Assembly: GCA_019117125.1 (NCBI GenBank)
Contig: DXAL01000034.1
Coordinates: 1-39,631, forward strand
DNA: 39,631 bases
Source: Candidatus Mediterraneibacter merdipullorum
GTDB lineage: Bacteria; Bacillota; Clostridia; Lachnospirales; Lachnospiraceae
Direction of reading: 5' to 3'
The notes beneath the pieces are model-generated. The model saw only the letters and a program-made list of their open reading frames with translations. It ran no database searches and was not told the origin of the DNA. Below are positions 1 through 8,100 of the stretch, piece after piece. Both the position numbers and the translations under genes were made by a program. Positions within the stretch are counted from its first letter, which is position 1; the number at the start of each line of letters is the position of its first letter.

Positions 1-373
1 GTGCATCCGGGAAGGCGTGCTGAAAGAGTTCCTAGAGGCTCACAGGTCGGAGGCGAAAGAGATGAGTATATTTGAATATGACCAGGAGAAGCATATGCGG
101 CAGGAGCGGGAAGCTGCGTGGGAGGAAGGACGGAAAGAAGGACATCGCGCCGGCGTGGAAGAAGGACGGAAAGAAGGTCACCGTGCCGGCGTAGAAGAAG
201 GTCATCGTGCCGGCGTAGAAGAAGGCGAAGAACAGATGCTGCGGAAACTGGTAGAGAGGAAGCTGAAAAAAGGCAGGACCGTGGAGGAGATTGCGGCAGA
301 ACTGGAGGAGCCGGAAGCGCATATCCGGGAAATCGTAAGCAGAACGATGGCTGACAGCGCGGCTGACAGGTGA
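1..373 (+). CDS. Rpn/PDDEXK_2-type nuclease-transposase family protein, C-terminal part (5' truncated by window)
   Basis: The reading frame is open from base 2 and ends at TGA 371-373, so only the C-terminal ~123 residues are visible. The stretch CIREGVLKEFLEAHRSEAKE followed by SIFEYDQEKH is typical of the tail of PD-(D/E)XK nuclease-family transposases (Rpn/PDDEXK_2), which are abundant in Lachnospiraceae. The catalytic domain would lie upstream of the window and cannot be checked. The visible part is a charged coiled-coil tail with in-frame repeats of EEGRKEGHRAGV type (three partial copies around 115-230), then a helical C-terminus. ATG 17 is probably internal, not the start. Family assignment rests on the tail only. 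Confidence 0.6.
   Translation, partial: CIREGVLKEFLEAHRSEAKEMSIFEYDQEKHMRQEREAAWEEGRKEGHRAGVEEGRKEGHRAGVEEGHRAGVEEGEEQMLRKLVERKLKKGRTVEEIAAELEEPEAHIREIVSRTMADSAADR
127..230 (+). repeat. In-frame tandem repeats in the nuclease tail
   Basis: Units resembling gaaggacggaaagaaggaca and gccggcgtagaagaaggtca recur, encoding EEGRKEGHRAGVEEG-like repeats. Copies differ at synonymous sites (cgcgcc versus cgtgcc), so the repeat is not brand new. This type of repeat commonly changes copy number by slippage. Confidence 0.7.
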
Positions 374-473
374 CCGTGCTGCTGTGAAAAGGCAGCCGTT
401 CAGCGCGCGCCATTCGTAAAACCGCACTTCGTGCTGATTGCGGCTGAAAAAGTACAAAATAATCTGAAAAACC

Positions 474-503
474 TTGACTTGCATCCATCCGCCGTGGTAT
501 ACT
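474..503 (+). promoter_or_regulatory. Sigma-A promoter of the rpmG-secE-nusG-rplK-rplA cluster
   Basis: TTGACT (474-479) and TATACT (498-503) are separated by 18 bp and are one mismatch each from consensus. The expected transcription start is near 510, about 95 bases before the rpmG start. The leader contains a small hairpin (GATGG...CCATC around 549-567). No terminator separates the genes that follow until after rplA, so this is the likely main promoter. Confidence 0.75.
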
Positions 504-605
504 ATTACGGCGAATGGAAGCAGGTCTTTTTTTTATGCCTAAAAATTGATGGCTTCGCAACCATCAGCAACACGTAGTGAATATGTTAAAAGCGAGGTGG
601 AAGTT

Positions 606-755
606 GTGCGCACAAGAATTACACTGGAGTGTACGGAATGCAAAAACCGTAACTACAACATGACGAAGGATAAGAAAGCTCATCCGGAACGCATGGAAAC
701 CAAGAAATACTGCAGGTTCTGTAAATCACACACACTGCACAAGGAAACGAAGTAA
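606..755 (+). CDS. rpmG: 50S ribosomal protein L33
   Basis: A 49-residue large-subunit protein. I chose GTG 606 because the Shine-Dalgarno sequence gaggtgg (594-600) lies just upstream and the resulting N-terminus [12 protein letters not shown] matches the usual L33 start; the longer frame from 546 adds an unrelated leader. Two CxxC pairs (CTEC, CRFC) form the zinc ribbon, so this is the zinc-binding (C+) form. It is followed by secE after 21 bases, the usual Firmicutes order. Confidence 0.93.
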   Translation: MRTRITLECTECKNRNYNMTKDKKAHPERMETKKYCRFCKSHTLHKETK

Positions 756-776
756 CCGTCGGAAGGAAGTGGACAG

Positions 777-974
777 ATGAGTGAGAAAGAGAAGACTCAG
801 AAAAAAAGCTGGTTCAAAGGACTTCAGGCAGAGTTTAAGAAGGTTATCTGGCCGGACAGGAAGACCCTGACAAGACAGACGACGGCAGTCGTTGTAGTTT
901 CCGTAGTTCTCGGTCTGCTCATCGCGGTGATCGATGCACTTTTAAACTACGGGGTAGAATTCCTGGTGAGATAA
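777..974 (+). CDS. secE: Preprotein translocase subunit SecE
   Basis: Small 65-residue subunit of the SecYEG membrane channel. It has a charged cytoplasmic N-terminus, the conserved segment around EFKKVIWPDRKTL and one transmembrane helix (about residues 38-62), the normal single-span form of Gram-positive bacteria. Its position between rpmG and nusG is standard. A ggaaggaagtgg ribosome-binding region precedes ATG 777. Confidence 0.93.
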   Translation: MSEKEKTQKKSWFKGLQAEFKKVIWPDRKTLTRQTTAVVVVSVVLGLLIAVIDALLNYGVEFLVR

Positions 975-999
975 CCCGCCGCAGCAGAAAGGTGATTGT

Positions 1000-1518
1000 A
1001 TGTCAGAGGCAAAATGGTATGTAGTTCATACTTATTCCGGGTATGAAAACAAAGTAAAAGCAAACATTGACAAGACGATCGAGAACCGTCATCTGGAAGA
1101 CCAGATTCTTGAGGTCCGCGTGCCGATGGAGGAAGTGACGGAACTCAAGAACGGCGTGCAGAAAGCAGTACAGCGCAAGATGTTTCCGGGATATGTCATG
1201 ATTCATATGATTATGAACGACGACACATGGTATGTAGTCCGAAATACCAGAGGCGTGACCGGATTCGTCGGACCGGGCTCCAAGCCGGTGCCGCTGGAGG
1301 ACAGCGAGATGGAGAATCTCGGCATCAAACGCGACAATGTAGTCGTCAACTTTGGCGTAGGCGACACAGTCGTTGTCATGAGCGGCGCATGGGAAGGAAC
1401 CGTGGGCGTTGTGCAGAACATGAATGAGCAGAAGAAGAGCCTGTCAATCAATGTTGAGCTGTTTGGCCGCGAGACACCGGTTGAACTTGGTTTTTCAGAA
1501 GTGAAGAAAATGGATTAA
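1000..1518 (+). CDS. nusG: Transcription termination/antitermination factor NusG
   Basis: 172 residues, full family length. The NGN domain starts at KWYVVHTYSGYENKV and includes the motif FPGYVMI; the C-terminal KOW domain contains GDTVVVMSGAWEGTVGVV. NusG binds RNA polymerase and modulates pausing, termination and coupling to translation. It lies 25 bases after secE and is followed by rplK within the same operon. Confidence 0.95.
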   Translation: MSEAKWYVVHTYSGYENKVKANIDKTIENRHLEDQILEVRVPMEEVTELKNGVQKAVQRKMFPGYVMIHMIMNDDTWYVVRNTRGVTGFVGPGSKPVPLEDSEMENLGIKRDNVVVNFGVGDTVVVMSGAWEGTVGVVQNMNEQKKSLSINVELFGRETPVELGFSEVKKMD

Positions 1519-1524
1519 AGATGA

Positions 1525-1562
1525 GTGGGAGGGGCTGGACCCCGCAAGTACCACAAGGAGGT
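1525..1562 (+). promoter_or_regulatory. Hairpin leader before rplK (twin of the rplA leader)
   Basis: A 30-base element runs from GTGG (1525-1528) to CCAC (1551-1554), which can pair, with an inner GGGG/CCCC stem (1531-1534 with 1540-1543). The Shine-Dalgarno AAGGAGGT follows at once. The same layout recurs at 2156-2185 before rplA. The pairing is seen; translational control, for example by L1 as in the L11 operon of other bacteria, is inference. Confidence 0.55.
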
Positions 1563-1569
1563 AATTGAA

Positions 1570-1995
1570 ATGGCAAAAAAAGTAGAAGGTTACATCAAAT
1601 TACAGATTCCTGCCGGCAAGGCAACTCCGGCACCGCCGGTTGGTCCTGCGCTTGGACAGCACGGAGTAAACATCGTTGAGTTTACAAAGCAGTTCAACGC
1701 AAGAACAGCAGACCAGGGAGACCTGATTATCCCGGTCGTTATCACAGTATACAATGACAGAAGCTTCAGCTTTATCACAAAGACACCGCCGGCAGCAGTT
1801 CTTATCAAGAAAGCATGCAAGATACAGTCCGGTTCAGGCGTGCCGAACAAGAACAAAGTCGCTACCATCACAAAGGCACAGCTTCAGGAAATCGCTGAGC
1901 TGAAGATGCCGGACCTCAACGCGGCAACAGTAGAAGCTGCAATGAGCATGGTAGCAGGAACATGCCGTTCCATGGGTGTCGTTGTAGAGGAATAG
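1570..1995 (+). CDS. rplK: 50S ribosomal protein L11
   Basis: 141 residues from ATG 1570, preceded by AAGGAGGT at 1555-1562; the upstream extension from 1525 is the leader hairpin, not protein. The N-terminal domain contains [26 protein letters not shown] (shown in part), with the proline-rich linker. L11 binds 23S rRNA in the GTPase-associated centre with L10-L12. It is separated from rplA by a 207-base spacer carrying structured repeats. Confidence 0.95.
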   Translation: MAKKVEGYIKLQIPAGKATPAPPVGPALGQHGVNIVEFTKQFNARTADQGDLIIPVVITVYNDRSFSFITKTPPAAVLIKKACKIQSGSGVPNKNKVATITKAQLQEIAELKMPDLNAATVEAAMSMVAGTCRSMGVVVEE

Positions 1996-1996
1996 A

Positions 1997-2130
1997 GCAC
2001 TTGGCGAGGTCTTTTCGAGCCTAGTGCGAATTCCGTTCCGTGAGATTAGCGAGAGCGAGCCGGTTGGCGATGCACGAGCTTAGCGAACGGAACTACATTA
2101 GCACCTGGCAGGTATTCCCGAGCCCGGTGC
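1997..2130 (+). repeat. Three-unit stem-loop repeat in the rplK-rplA spacer
   Basis: Unit 1 (1997-2027) starts GCACTTGGC and ends GCCTAGTGC, which pair. Unit 2 has TTCCGTTC (2031-2038) perfectly complementary to GAACGGAA (2085-2092). Unit 3 (2101-2130) starts GCACCTGGC and ends GCCCGGTGC and is clearly a sister of unit 1. A shortened relative lies at 39296-39343 between rpsL and rpsG. It looks like a dispersed palindromic intergenic repeat; no coding potential is seen. Confidence 0.7.
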
Positions 2131-2155
2131 GGATTATAGAAGCTATGAAACAGAA

Positions 2156-2193
2156 GTGGGAGGGGCACGTTCCCGCCATTACCACAAGGAGGT
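2156..2193 (+). promoter_or_regulatory. Hairpin leader before rplA (twin of the rplK leader)
   Basis: GTGG (2156-2159) and CCAC (2182-2185) bracket a 30-base element identical in length and closely similar in sequence to that before rplK, again followed directly by AAGGAGGT. The inner stem can form between GGGA and TCCC. Repetition of structure, length and distance to the ribosome-binding site suggests shared translational control. Confidence 0.55.
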
Positions 2194-2202
2194 TATTGTA
2201 AA

Positions 2203-2895
2203 ATGAAACGAGGAAAGAAATATATTGAAGCTGCGAAACTGATTGAGAGAGGAAACCTCTACGACAAAGAAGAAGCAGTAGCGCTTGTTAAGAAAGCGGC
2301 AGTAGCAAAATTTGACGAGACGATCGAAGCTCACATCAGGACAGGCTGTGACGGACGTCACGCAGACCAGCAGATTCGCGGTGCGGTCGTACTTCCGCAC
2401 GGAACAGGCAAGAAAGTCCGCATCCTTGTATTTGCAAAAGATGCAAAGGCTGAGGAAGCAAAAGCAGCAGGAGCTGATTTTGTAGGCGGAGACGAGCTCA
2501 TTCCGAAGATTCAGAACGAAGGCTGGCTTGAGTTCGACGTAGTTGTTGCGACACCGGACATGATGGGCGTTGTAGGACGTCTCGGACGCGTGCTCGGACC
2601 GAAAGGTCTCATGCCGAACCCGAAAGCCGGAACAGTTACAATGGACGTGACAAAGGCAATCAACGAGATTAAAGCCGGTAAAATCGAGTACAGACTTGAC
2701 AAGACAAACATTATCCATGTGCCGATTGGTAAAGCATCCTTTACCGAAGAGCAGTTAGCGGACAACTTCCAGACGCTTATCGATGCAATCAACAAGGCAA
2801 GACCGGCGGCGGTCAAAGGTCAGTTCTTAAAGAGCGTGACACTTACATCCACAATGGGACCGGGCGTGAAGGTCAATCCTCTGAAGCTTGCATAA
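2203..2895 (+). CDS. rplA: 50S ribosomal protein L1
   Basis: 230 residues, the usual length. Recognisable segments are [17 protein letters not shown] at the start, the signature [20 protein letters not shown] in the middle, and [15 protein letters not shown] near the end. L1 binds 23S rRNA at the mobile stalk and in many bacteria represses its own operon by binding mRNA. It ends the first ribosomal protein transcript; a strong terminator follows within 25 bases. Confidence 0.95.
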   Translation: MKRGKKYIEAAKLIERGNLYDKEEAVALVKKAAVAKFDETIEAHIRTGCDGRHADQQIRGAVVLPHGTGKKVRILVFAKDAKAEEAKAAGADFVGGDELIPKIQNEGWLEFDVVVATPDMMGVVGRLGRVLGPKGLMPNPKAGTVTMDVTKAINEIKAGKIEYRLDKTNIIHVPIGKASFTEEQLADNFQTLIDAINKARPAAVKGQFLKSVTLTSTMGPGVKVNPLKLA

Positions 2896-2918
2896 TAAAA
2901 AAGATACGATAAAAAAGA

Positions 2919-2951
2919 GACTGTTATGCCACGGCATGGCAGTCTTTTTTG
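2919..2951 (+). terminator. Intrinsic terminator after rplA
   Basis: GACTGTTATGC (2919-2929) pairs with GCATGGCAGTC (2934-2944), 11 base pairs including two G-U, followed by a run of T. It separates the ribosomal protein transcript from the jet operon, so the latter depends on readthrough or on a weak promoter of its own. Confidence 0.85.
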
Positions 2952-3005
2952 CGCCGGCTGCGCAGTGATGACACCGCGCTGTGCCGATACCGGAAGGAGA
3001 TACAG

Positions 3006-4415
3006 ATGAGCCTGATGACCAGGATACCCCGGGATTTTTATAAACTGTTTACAAGTAAATACACCGAATACTACATCACATTTCTCGCCGCCATCTACGA
3101 GGCGATGGAGCAGTCCTACTCCGTGCTGGGACTGACGGAGAAAGAATGCCGCGCCGTGATGAACGAGAAGATTGCGTCGGCATCGCTGCTCTGGGATGAG
3201 GAAAACCAGGACGAAGAGGGTGTCTTCCTGACCCGGTCGAACATGGCGGCAGTCTGTCTGAAGCACTTCACAGACTGGGGGTGGCTCAGGCAGGATTACG
3301 ATGAAACGCTCAACACCTATGTGGTGACGTTTCCGGAATACAGCCAGCTGTACACAGAACTCTTCGTCCGGCTGGCGGACGAGAGCGACAGCATGGAGCG
3401 GGAGAGCGTGCTCGCCATCTACAGCTATCTGTATACATACAGTGTGGATAACGAGAAGAATAATGAGATTCTCAAGAGTGCCCTGAATGCATCCAGAAGG
3501 CTCATCCGAATGCTCGTGAACATGCAGGACGGCATGCGGGAATATTTTGATGAGCTTTCCCGACAGAAGGATTTTAAAGGGATTCAGGATGTTCTCGTAA
3601 AGGAAATCAACAACAGCGACAGCCGGAAGTATGCAATCCTTACGACAACAGACAGCTTCTACCGATATAAGGAAGCGGTCAGGGAACTGATAGGGAAGAA
3701 CCTGGATGAAAACGAAGCGCGCAGGCGGAAGAAAGAGCAGGAACTGATGCGGCTGGAACCGGGGACGCCGGCTTTTGTGCGCTGCGGGCGGGCAATCCGG
3801 CTCTGCGACGAGGCAGCGGATATCATGTTCCGGATTGAGCGGCAGTCAGACGTAATCGAGCGCAGATATAATAAGCTGATTGAGCAGAAGACCGTGTTTG
3901 CGGGACGGGCGGCGGCCCGCATCCGGTACATTCTGCAGGAAGGAGCGGACAGTGAGGACGGCACGGCGGTATTTATCGGGATGCTGAACCGCAGCGGGCA
4001 AAAGGACAAAATCCTCAGCGCTCTGGCGGAACGCATCCGCCTGAGCGCGCCCCACCGTCTGATGACGCAGGACAGCCTGTACCGCAGAAAAAGCGGGGAG
4101 AAGGAGGCGTTCGTCCCGCAGGCAGTGGCAGAGGCGCAGCCCCGGGAGGAAGGGATGGACTCTTTCGTACTGAAACCGCTGTACACCCGCCGGGAAATCG
4201 AGGCATTCCGGAAAAAGAATGAGACAGACGGCGTCTTCCGGGTGAACGCCGACACCGTGCAGAGTGTGGAAGACCTGGAAAAACTGTTCTTCGTATGGCA
4301 GGAAGCCACAGAGCGGGCGGAGGGGACTGCAGAAGCGGTGCTCGGGGAAGAGCAGGAGAACCGGCTTGGATTTTGTTATTCCGCCCTGGAAGTACGGGAA
4401 AAAGAACCGGTGTAG
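3006..4415 (+). CDS. jetA: JetA-like (MukF/MksF-type) kleisin subunit of a Wadjet-like SMC complex
   Basis: 469 residues from ATG 3006, chosen because aaggag (2994-2999) lies six bases upstream; the longer frame from 2949 would begin inside the terminator. The N-terminus RIPRDFYKLFTSKYTEYYI and the helical, charged middle resemble the DUF5716/JetA family, kleisin-like partners of MukB-type SMC ATPases. Order jetA-jetB-jetC with short gaps is the Wadjet/Mks arrangement. In Wadjet this complex extrudes DNA and presents small circular plasmids to the JetD nuclease. No jetD is present here. The 3' end lies in a 13-base tandem repeat. Assignment is by family resemblance plus context, not a search. 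Confidence 0.75.
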   Translation: MSLMTRIPRDFYKLFTSKYTEYYITFLAAIYEAMEQSYSVLGLTEKECRAVMNEKIASASLLWDEENQDEEGVFLTRSNMAAVCLKHFTDWGWLRQDYDETLNTYVVTFPEYSQLYTELFVRLADESDSMERESVLAIYSYLYTYSVDNEKNNEILKSALNASRRLIRMLVNMQDGMREYFDELSRQKDFKGIQDVLVKEINNSDSRKYAILTTTDSFYRYKEAVRELIGKNLDENEARRRKKEQELMRLEPGTPAFVRCGRAIRLCDEAADIMFRIERQSDVIERRYNKLIEQKTVFAGRAAARIRYILQEGADSEDGTAVFIGMLNRSGQKDKILSALAERIRLSAPHRLMTQDSLYRRKSGEKEAFVPQAVAEAQPREEGMDSFVLKPLYTRREIEAFRKKNETDGVFRVNADTVQSVEDLEKLFFVWQEATERAEGTAEAVLGEEQENRLGFCYSALEVREKEPV

Positions 4416-4457
4416 AGGACGGGCGTAAAGGACCAGCGTAAAGGACCGGCGTAAAAA
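4406..4457 (+). repeat. 13-base tandem repeat carrying the jetA stop codon
   Basis: Four units of about 13 bases (starting at 4406, 4419, 4432 and 4445; type accggcgtaaagg) run across the end of jetA. Each holds a stop triplet at the same place: TAG 4413-4415 and TAA at 4426, 4439 and 4452. Because 13 is not a multiple of three, the stops fall in all three frames. Similar layouts occur after xpaC and telA. Confidence 0.85.
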
Positions 4458-4477
4458 CCGGAGGAAAGGAAAGAACG

Positions 4478-5116
4478 ATGTTTACATATCTGGAAGAACT
4501 GACAGTGACAGAAGCGGAACAGGTGAAGAAGACGATACAGGCGCTTTTCAGGCAGACCTGCATCCTTCAGGTCAGATATGACCCGGCGACTCTGACGCCC
4601 AGGGACAATCCCCAGTATGAGATATGCGCCCGGCACCGGAACTTCATCTCGGAGTATCTGGAAGTGCTGGGATACGAGCTGCTCCATGACGCGCAGGAGC
4701 ATGTGTTCCGCCTGGCGGGCGAACATCTGCCAAAGGAGCATCTGAGCCTGACCGATACCGTAATCCTGCTCCTTGTGAAACTCATCTACCGGGAACGCAT
4801 CATGGGCGAGGGACTGGAAGCGCCGCTGACGACCCTGAAGGAAATCCGGGAGTACGGAAGGAATACCGGACTTATCACGGAGAAACTGACCCAGGCGCAG
4901 TGGCGGGACGCCCTGTACCTGATGCGGGTGCACCAGATTATCGATGTGCCCGGGGCGGTGCGGGACGTGGAGGACGATACGCCCATCTATATTTACAGCA
5001 CGGTCAACCTGTATGTGACAGCGGCGGATATCAACGCCCTGATTGAAGAATACAAAGGAGAGGAGGAGAACGTTGAGACAGCCGAAGAAACTTTTTACAC
5101 GGATACTCATCAATAA
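4478..5116 (+). CDS. jetB: JetB-like (MukE/MksE-type, DUF4194) subunit
   Basis: 212 residues, preceded by ggaggaaagg. The protein is mainly helical with segments such as ICARHRNFISEYLEVLGYEL and LLVKLIYRERI that fit the DUF4194/JetB winged-helix family, the KITE-like partner (MukE analogue) that bridges the kleisin and the SMC heads. It lies 62 bases after jetA, and its last 44 bases overlap the preferred start of jetC, implying translational coupling. Its identity rests partly on its place between jetA and jetC. Confidence 0.72.
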   Translation: MFTYLEELTVTEAEQVKKTIQALFRQTCILQVRYDPATLTPRDNPQYEICARHRNFISEYLEVLGYELLHDAQEHVFRLAGEHLPKEHLSLTDTVILLLVKLIYRERIMGEGLEAPLTTLKEIREYGRNTGLITEKLTQAQWRDALYLMRVHQIIDVPGAVRDVEDDTPIYIYSTVNLYVTAADINALIEEYKGEEENVETAEETFYTDTHQ

Positions 5117-8100
5117 CTGGGGCGGCATCAGTCACAAGGTCCTGACGCTGCACGAGCATGTGAACCTGTTCAGCGGCAAGAGCGGCTCCGGGAAATCGAC
5201 TGTGATGGACGCTGTCCAGGTCGTCCTCTACGGAAGTGTGTCCGCCAGCTTCCTGAACAAAGCCGCGGATGACTCCAAAAACAAGAGGAGCGTCCTCAGC
5301 TATCTGCGGGGCGCTCAGAAGGACGGGCGCGTCAACCGGGGCGGCATGGATTTCTGCTCTCAGATTGTCATGGAGATAGAAGATACAGGCACCCACATCG
5401 TGACGTGCATCGGCGCGGCTTTCGAGGTGGGAAAGAATGATACGGACCTGAAGAGGTACTGCTTTTTCAGCCATTCCGGAAGGATGCCGGAGGACGGTTA
5501 CCTGCATGACGGCGTGCCCTACACCATCGACCGCATCCGCAGGCTGACGAAAGAGCGGGCGGACAGTACGGACAACCGGGGACACGGCGAGGTCAACCGC
5601 ATCTACCCGTCCAGGGAAGCCTACCTGAACACTCTCTACGAAGTCATCTTCGGCTACGTGGAGCAGACCCGCATGATTACGATGGAAAAGAGCGCCATCG
5701 CCCTGCGCATGACAAACGGCACCGGACAGTTCATCCGGGATTACATGTTCCCGAAAAGCCGGGAAAACACTGTGGCGGTCATCAGCGAACAGCTGGGCGC
5801 CTACCGGGAGATACGGGAGCGGGTGGAGGACCTGGAGAAGCGGATTGAGATGCTGGAGGCTGTACGGGAAGCAGACCGGGAACTGACCCTGGTCCGTTCA
5901 GAAAGGCTGCGGGCAGAGACCATATTAAAATACATCGACATCGAGGGCTGCCACGCCCGCCTCGCTGCAAGGCGGGACGACCTGGAACGGGCGCAGGAGG
6001 AACTGGAGCACGCAGACCAGAAGCAGGGAGCGCTCCAGGAGACGCTGCGGGAGCTGCGCGCCCGTCTGGTGGATGTGAAGGCAGAGCTTAGGAAAAGCGA
6101 TTACGGGCGCAAGGAGCAGGAACTCCGGGAAATGGAACACATCATAAAGCTCCTTGCGGACAATTCCGCTGACTGGCGCCAGATACTTCATCGGCTGAAA
6201 TGTTGGGAAGAGGACGAAACAGCCACGGATTATGTGAGCAACCGTGCCCTCCAGCTCATCAGCGACTTTGCCGCAGGCAAAGTGACGGCGCCGGCATGCG
6301 GGGAGCTTCGGAGCCACCTGAAAGAGGCGATGGAAAACCTGACCGAAGAGCTGACCGAGACCGCCCTTTCCATCCGGGAGATGACGAAAGAACTCCGGGA
6401 GAAGGAAGAGGCATTCGAGGATATGAGCAACGACCGGAAGCCCTATCCGAAAGAATTAAAAGAAGCGAGGCATCAGCTCCAGCAGGCGCTCAGCGACCGG
6501 TACGGCAGGACTGTCCGCGTCCACATCCTTGCCGACCTCTTTGACATCACCGACAAGAAATGGAAGGACGCAGTAGAAGGCAGGCTCGGAAGACTGAAAA
6601 AGAGCATGATAACAGAACCCGCCTGCGCCATGGACGCGGCAAAGATATTCCGGAAGATGAAGCGCTTCGAGGATGCAGACTTCATCAACAGCGCGGCAAT
6701 CCAGCGGGAAATGCCCCAGGCGGAAGCAGGCTCCCTGTATGAAGCCGTGCACACAGACGTGGACTATGTGGACCAGTGCCTGAAGCGGTATCTTGGCAGG
6801 ATACAGAAGTGTGAGACCGTAGAGGAACTGGACCAGGTGAGCGACGGCGTGACGCCCGACTGCTACTCCTACAGCAATTACATCTTCCGCCATCTGCGCA
6901 GCAGAGACTATACGAAGGGCGCGTGCATCGGGACGAAGATATCCCGGGCGCGGTTAAGAGAACTGGAAGACGAGACGGACCGGCTTAGAGAGCGGCTCAT
7001 CGGCGAACGCCAGAGAGAAGCGGAATTAAAGAATGCCCGGAAATACGAGACGCTGACCCAGAGCACAGACCAACTGATGCGCCTCGCTTCCGCCGCAGAC
7101 GAGCTGGAGGCATATCTGGAAAAAGCGGACCGGCTCAGAAAAGAGTTAAAAGAACTGGAAGACGGCACGCGGACAGCCCAGCTTAAGATTGAACAGGAAG
7201 AACTGGAACGACAGACTGGTGCAAAGGAAGAAGAGTCGCAGGAAGTCCGGAAAGAACAGCTTCGCCTCAGCGGCGTGCTCGGCGCAGCGCGGCGCGACAT
7301 CGGCGAGCTGGAGGAGAAACTGTCCGGGCTGACCGAAGGATTTGCCCCGGATGAGCCGCTCCGGGAAGAGGTGGCAGGAGAGATTAAAAAGCGCAGCGAG
7401 AGCGCATACCGCCAGTCCGTGCGCGCCCGGGCAGAACGCCTGGCGGAACAGGAGACGGAGCTGTACGACGCCCGGACCATCGCCCGCAACCAGTTCAACC
7501 GGGAGTATCCCTCTTACGGGTTCACCGGCGTCGAGCATGCAAACGATGGGTACGACCAGGTGCTGGAGCGGTGCCGCAGCGACTTCGAGCCGCAATACAA
7601 AGAAGAATTCCGGAAGCAGTATGAGCTTGTCTATCATTCCCTGAGAGACAATGTGATTGCCACCATCCACGGTGAGATAAAGGCGGCATACCGCCACAGG
7701 CGGGATATTAATCGGATGCTGGCAAAGATACGCTTCTCCGACAGCATCTACCAGATAGACATCCTTCCGGCAAAGAACGAGAACGGGCAGTTCTACGACA
7801 TGCTGATGGCGGAAGAACTGGACAGCAAAGTCGTCGACAGCGACGGCATCGACGGGCAGATGAGCCTGGGAGATGATGAATTCTTCCGCAAATACGAGCA
7901 GAAGATACGTCTGCTCACGGACAAGTTCATGCCCCCGAGGGAGGAGGACAGTCAGAACCGGGAGAAACACCGGCAGGAGATGGAGAAGTTTGCCGATTAC
8001 CGCAATTATCTGACTTTCAGTATGTACGAGCAGGTGATTGATGAGAACGGCGTGGAGAAGAAGAACTATGTGGACGACATGGCGGGCGTGGACTCGGGCG

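Noticed and set aside
127-230. Possible CRISPR-like repeat
   Set aside because: Repeats are in frame, of uneven spacing, without unique spacers; they encode a coiled-coil tail.
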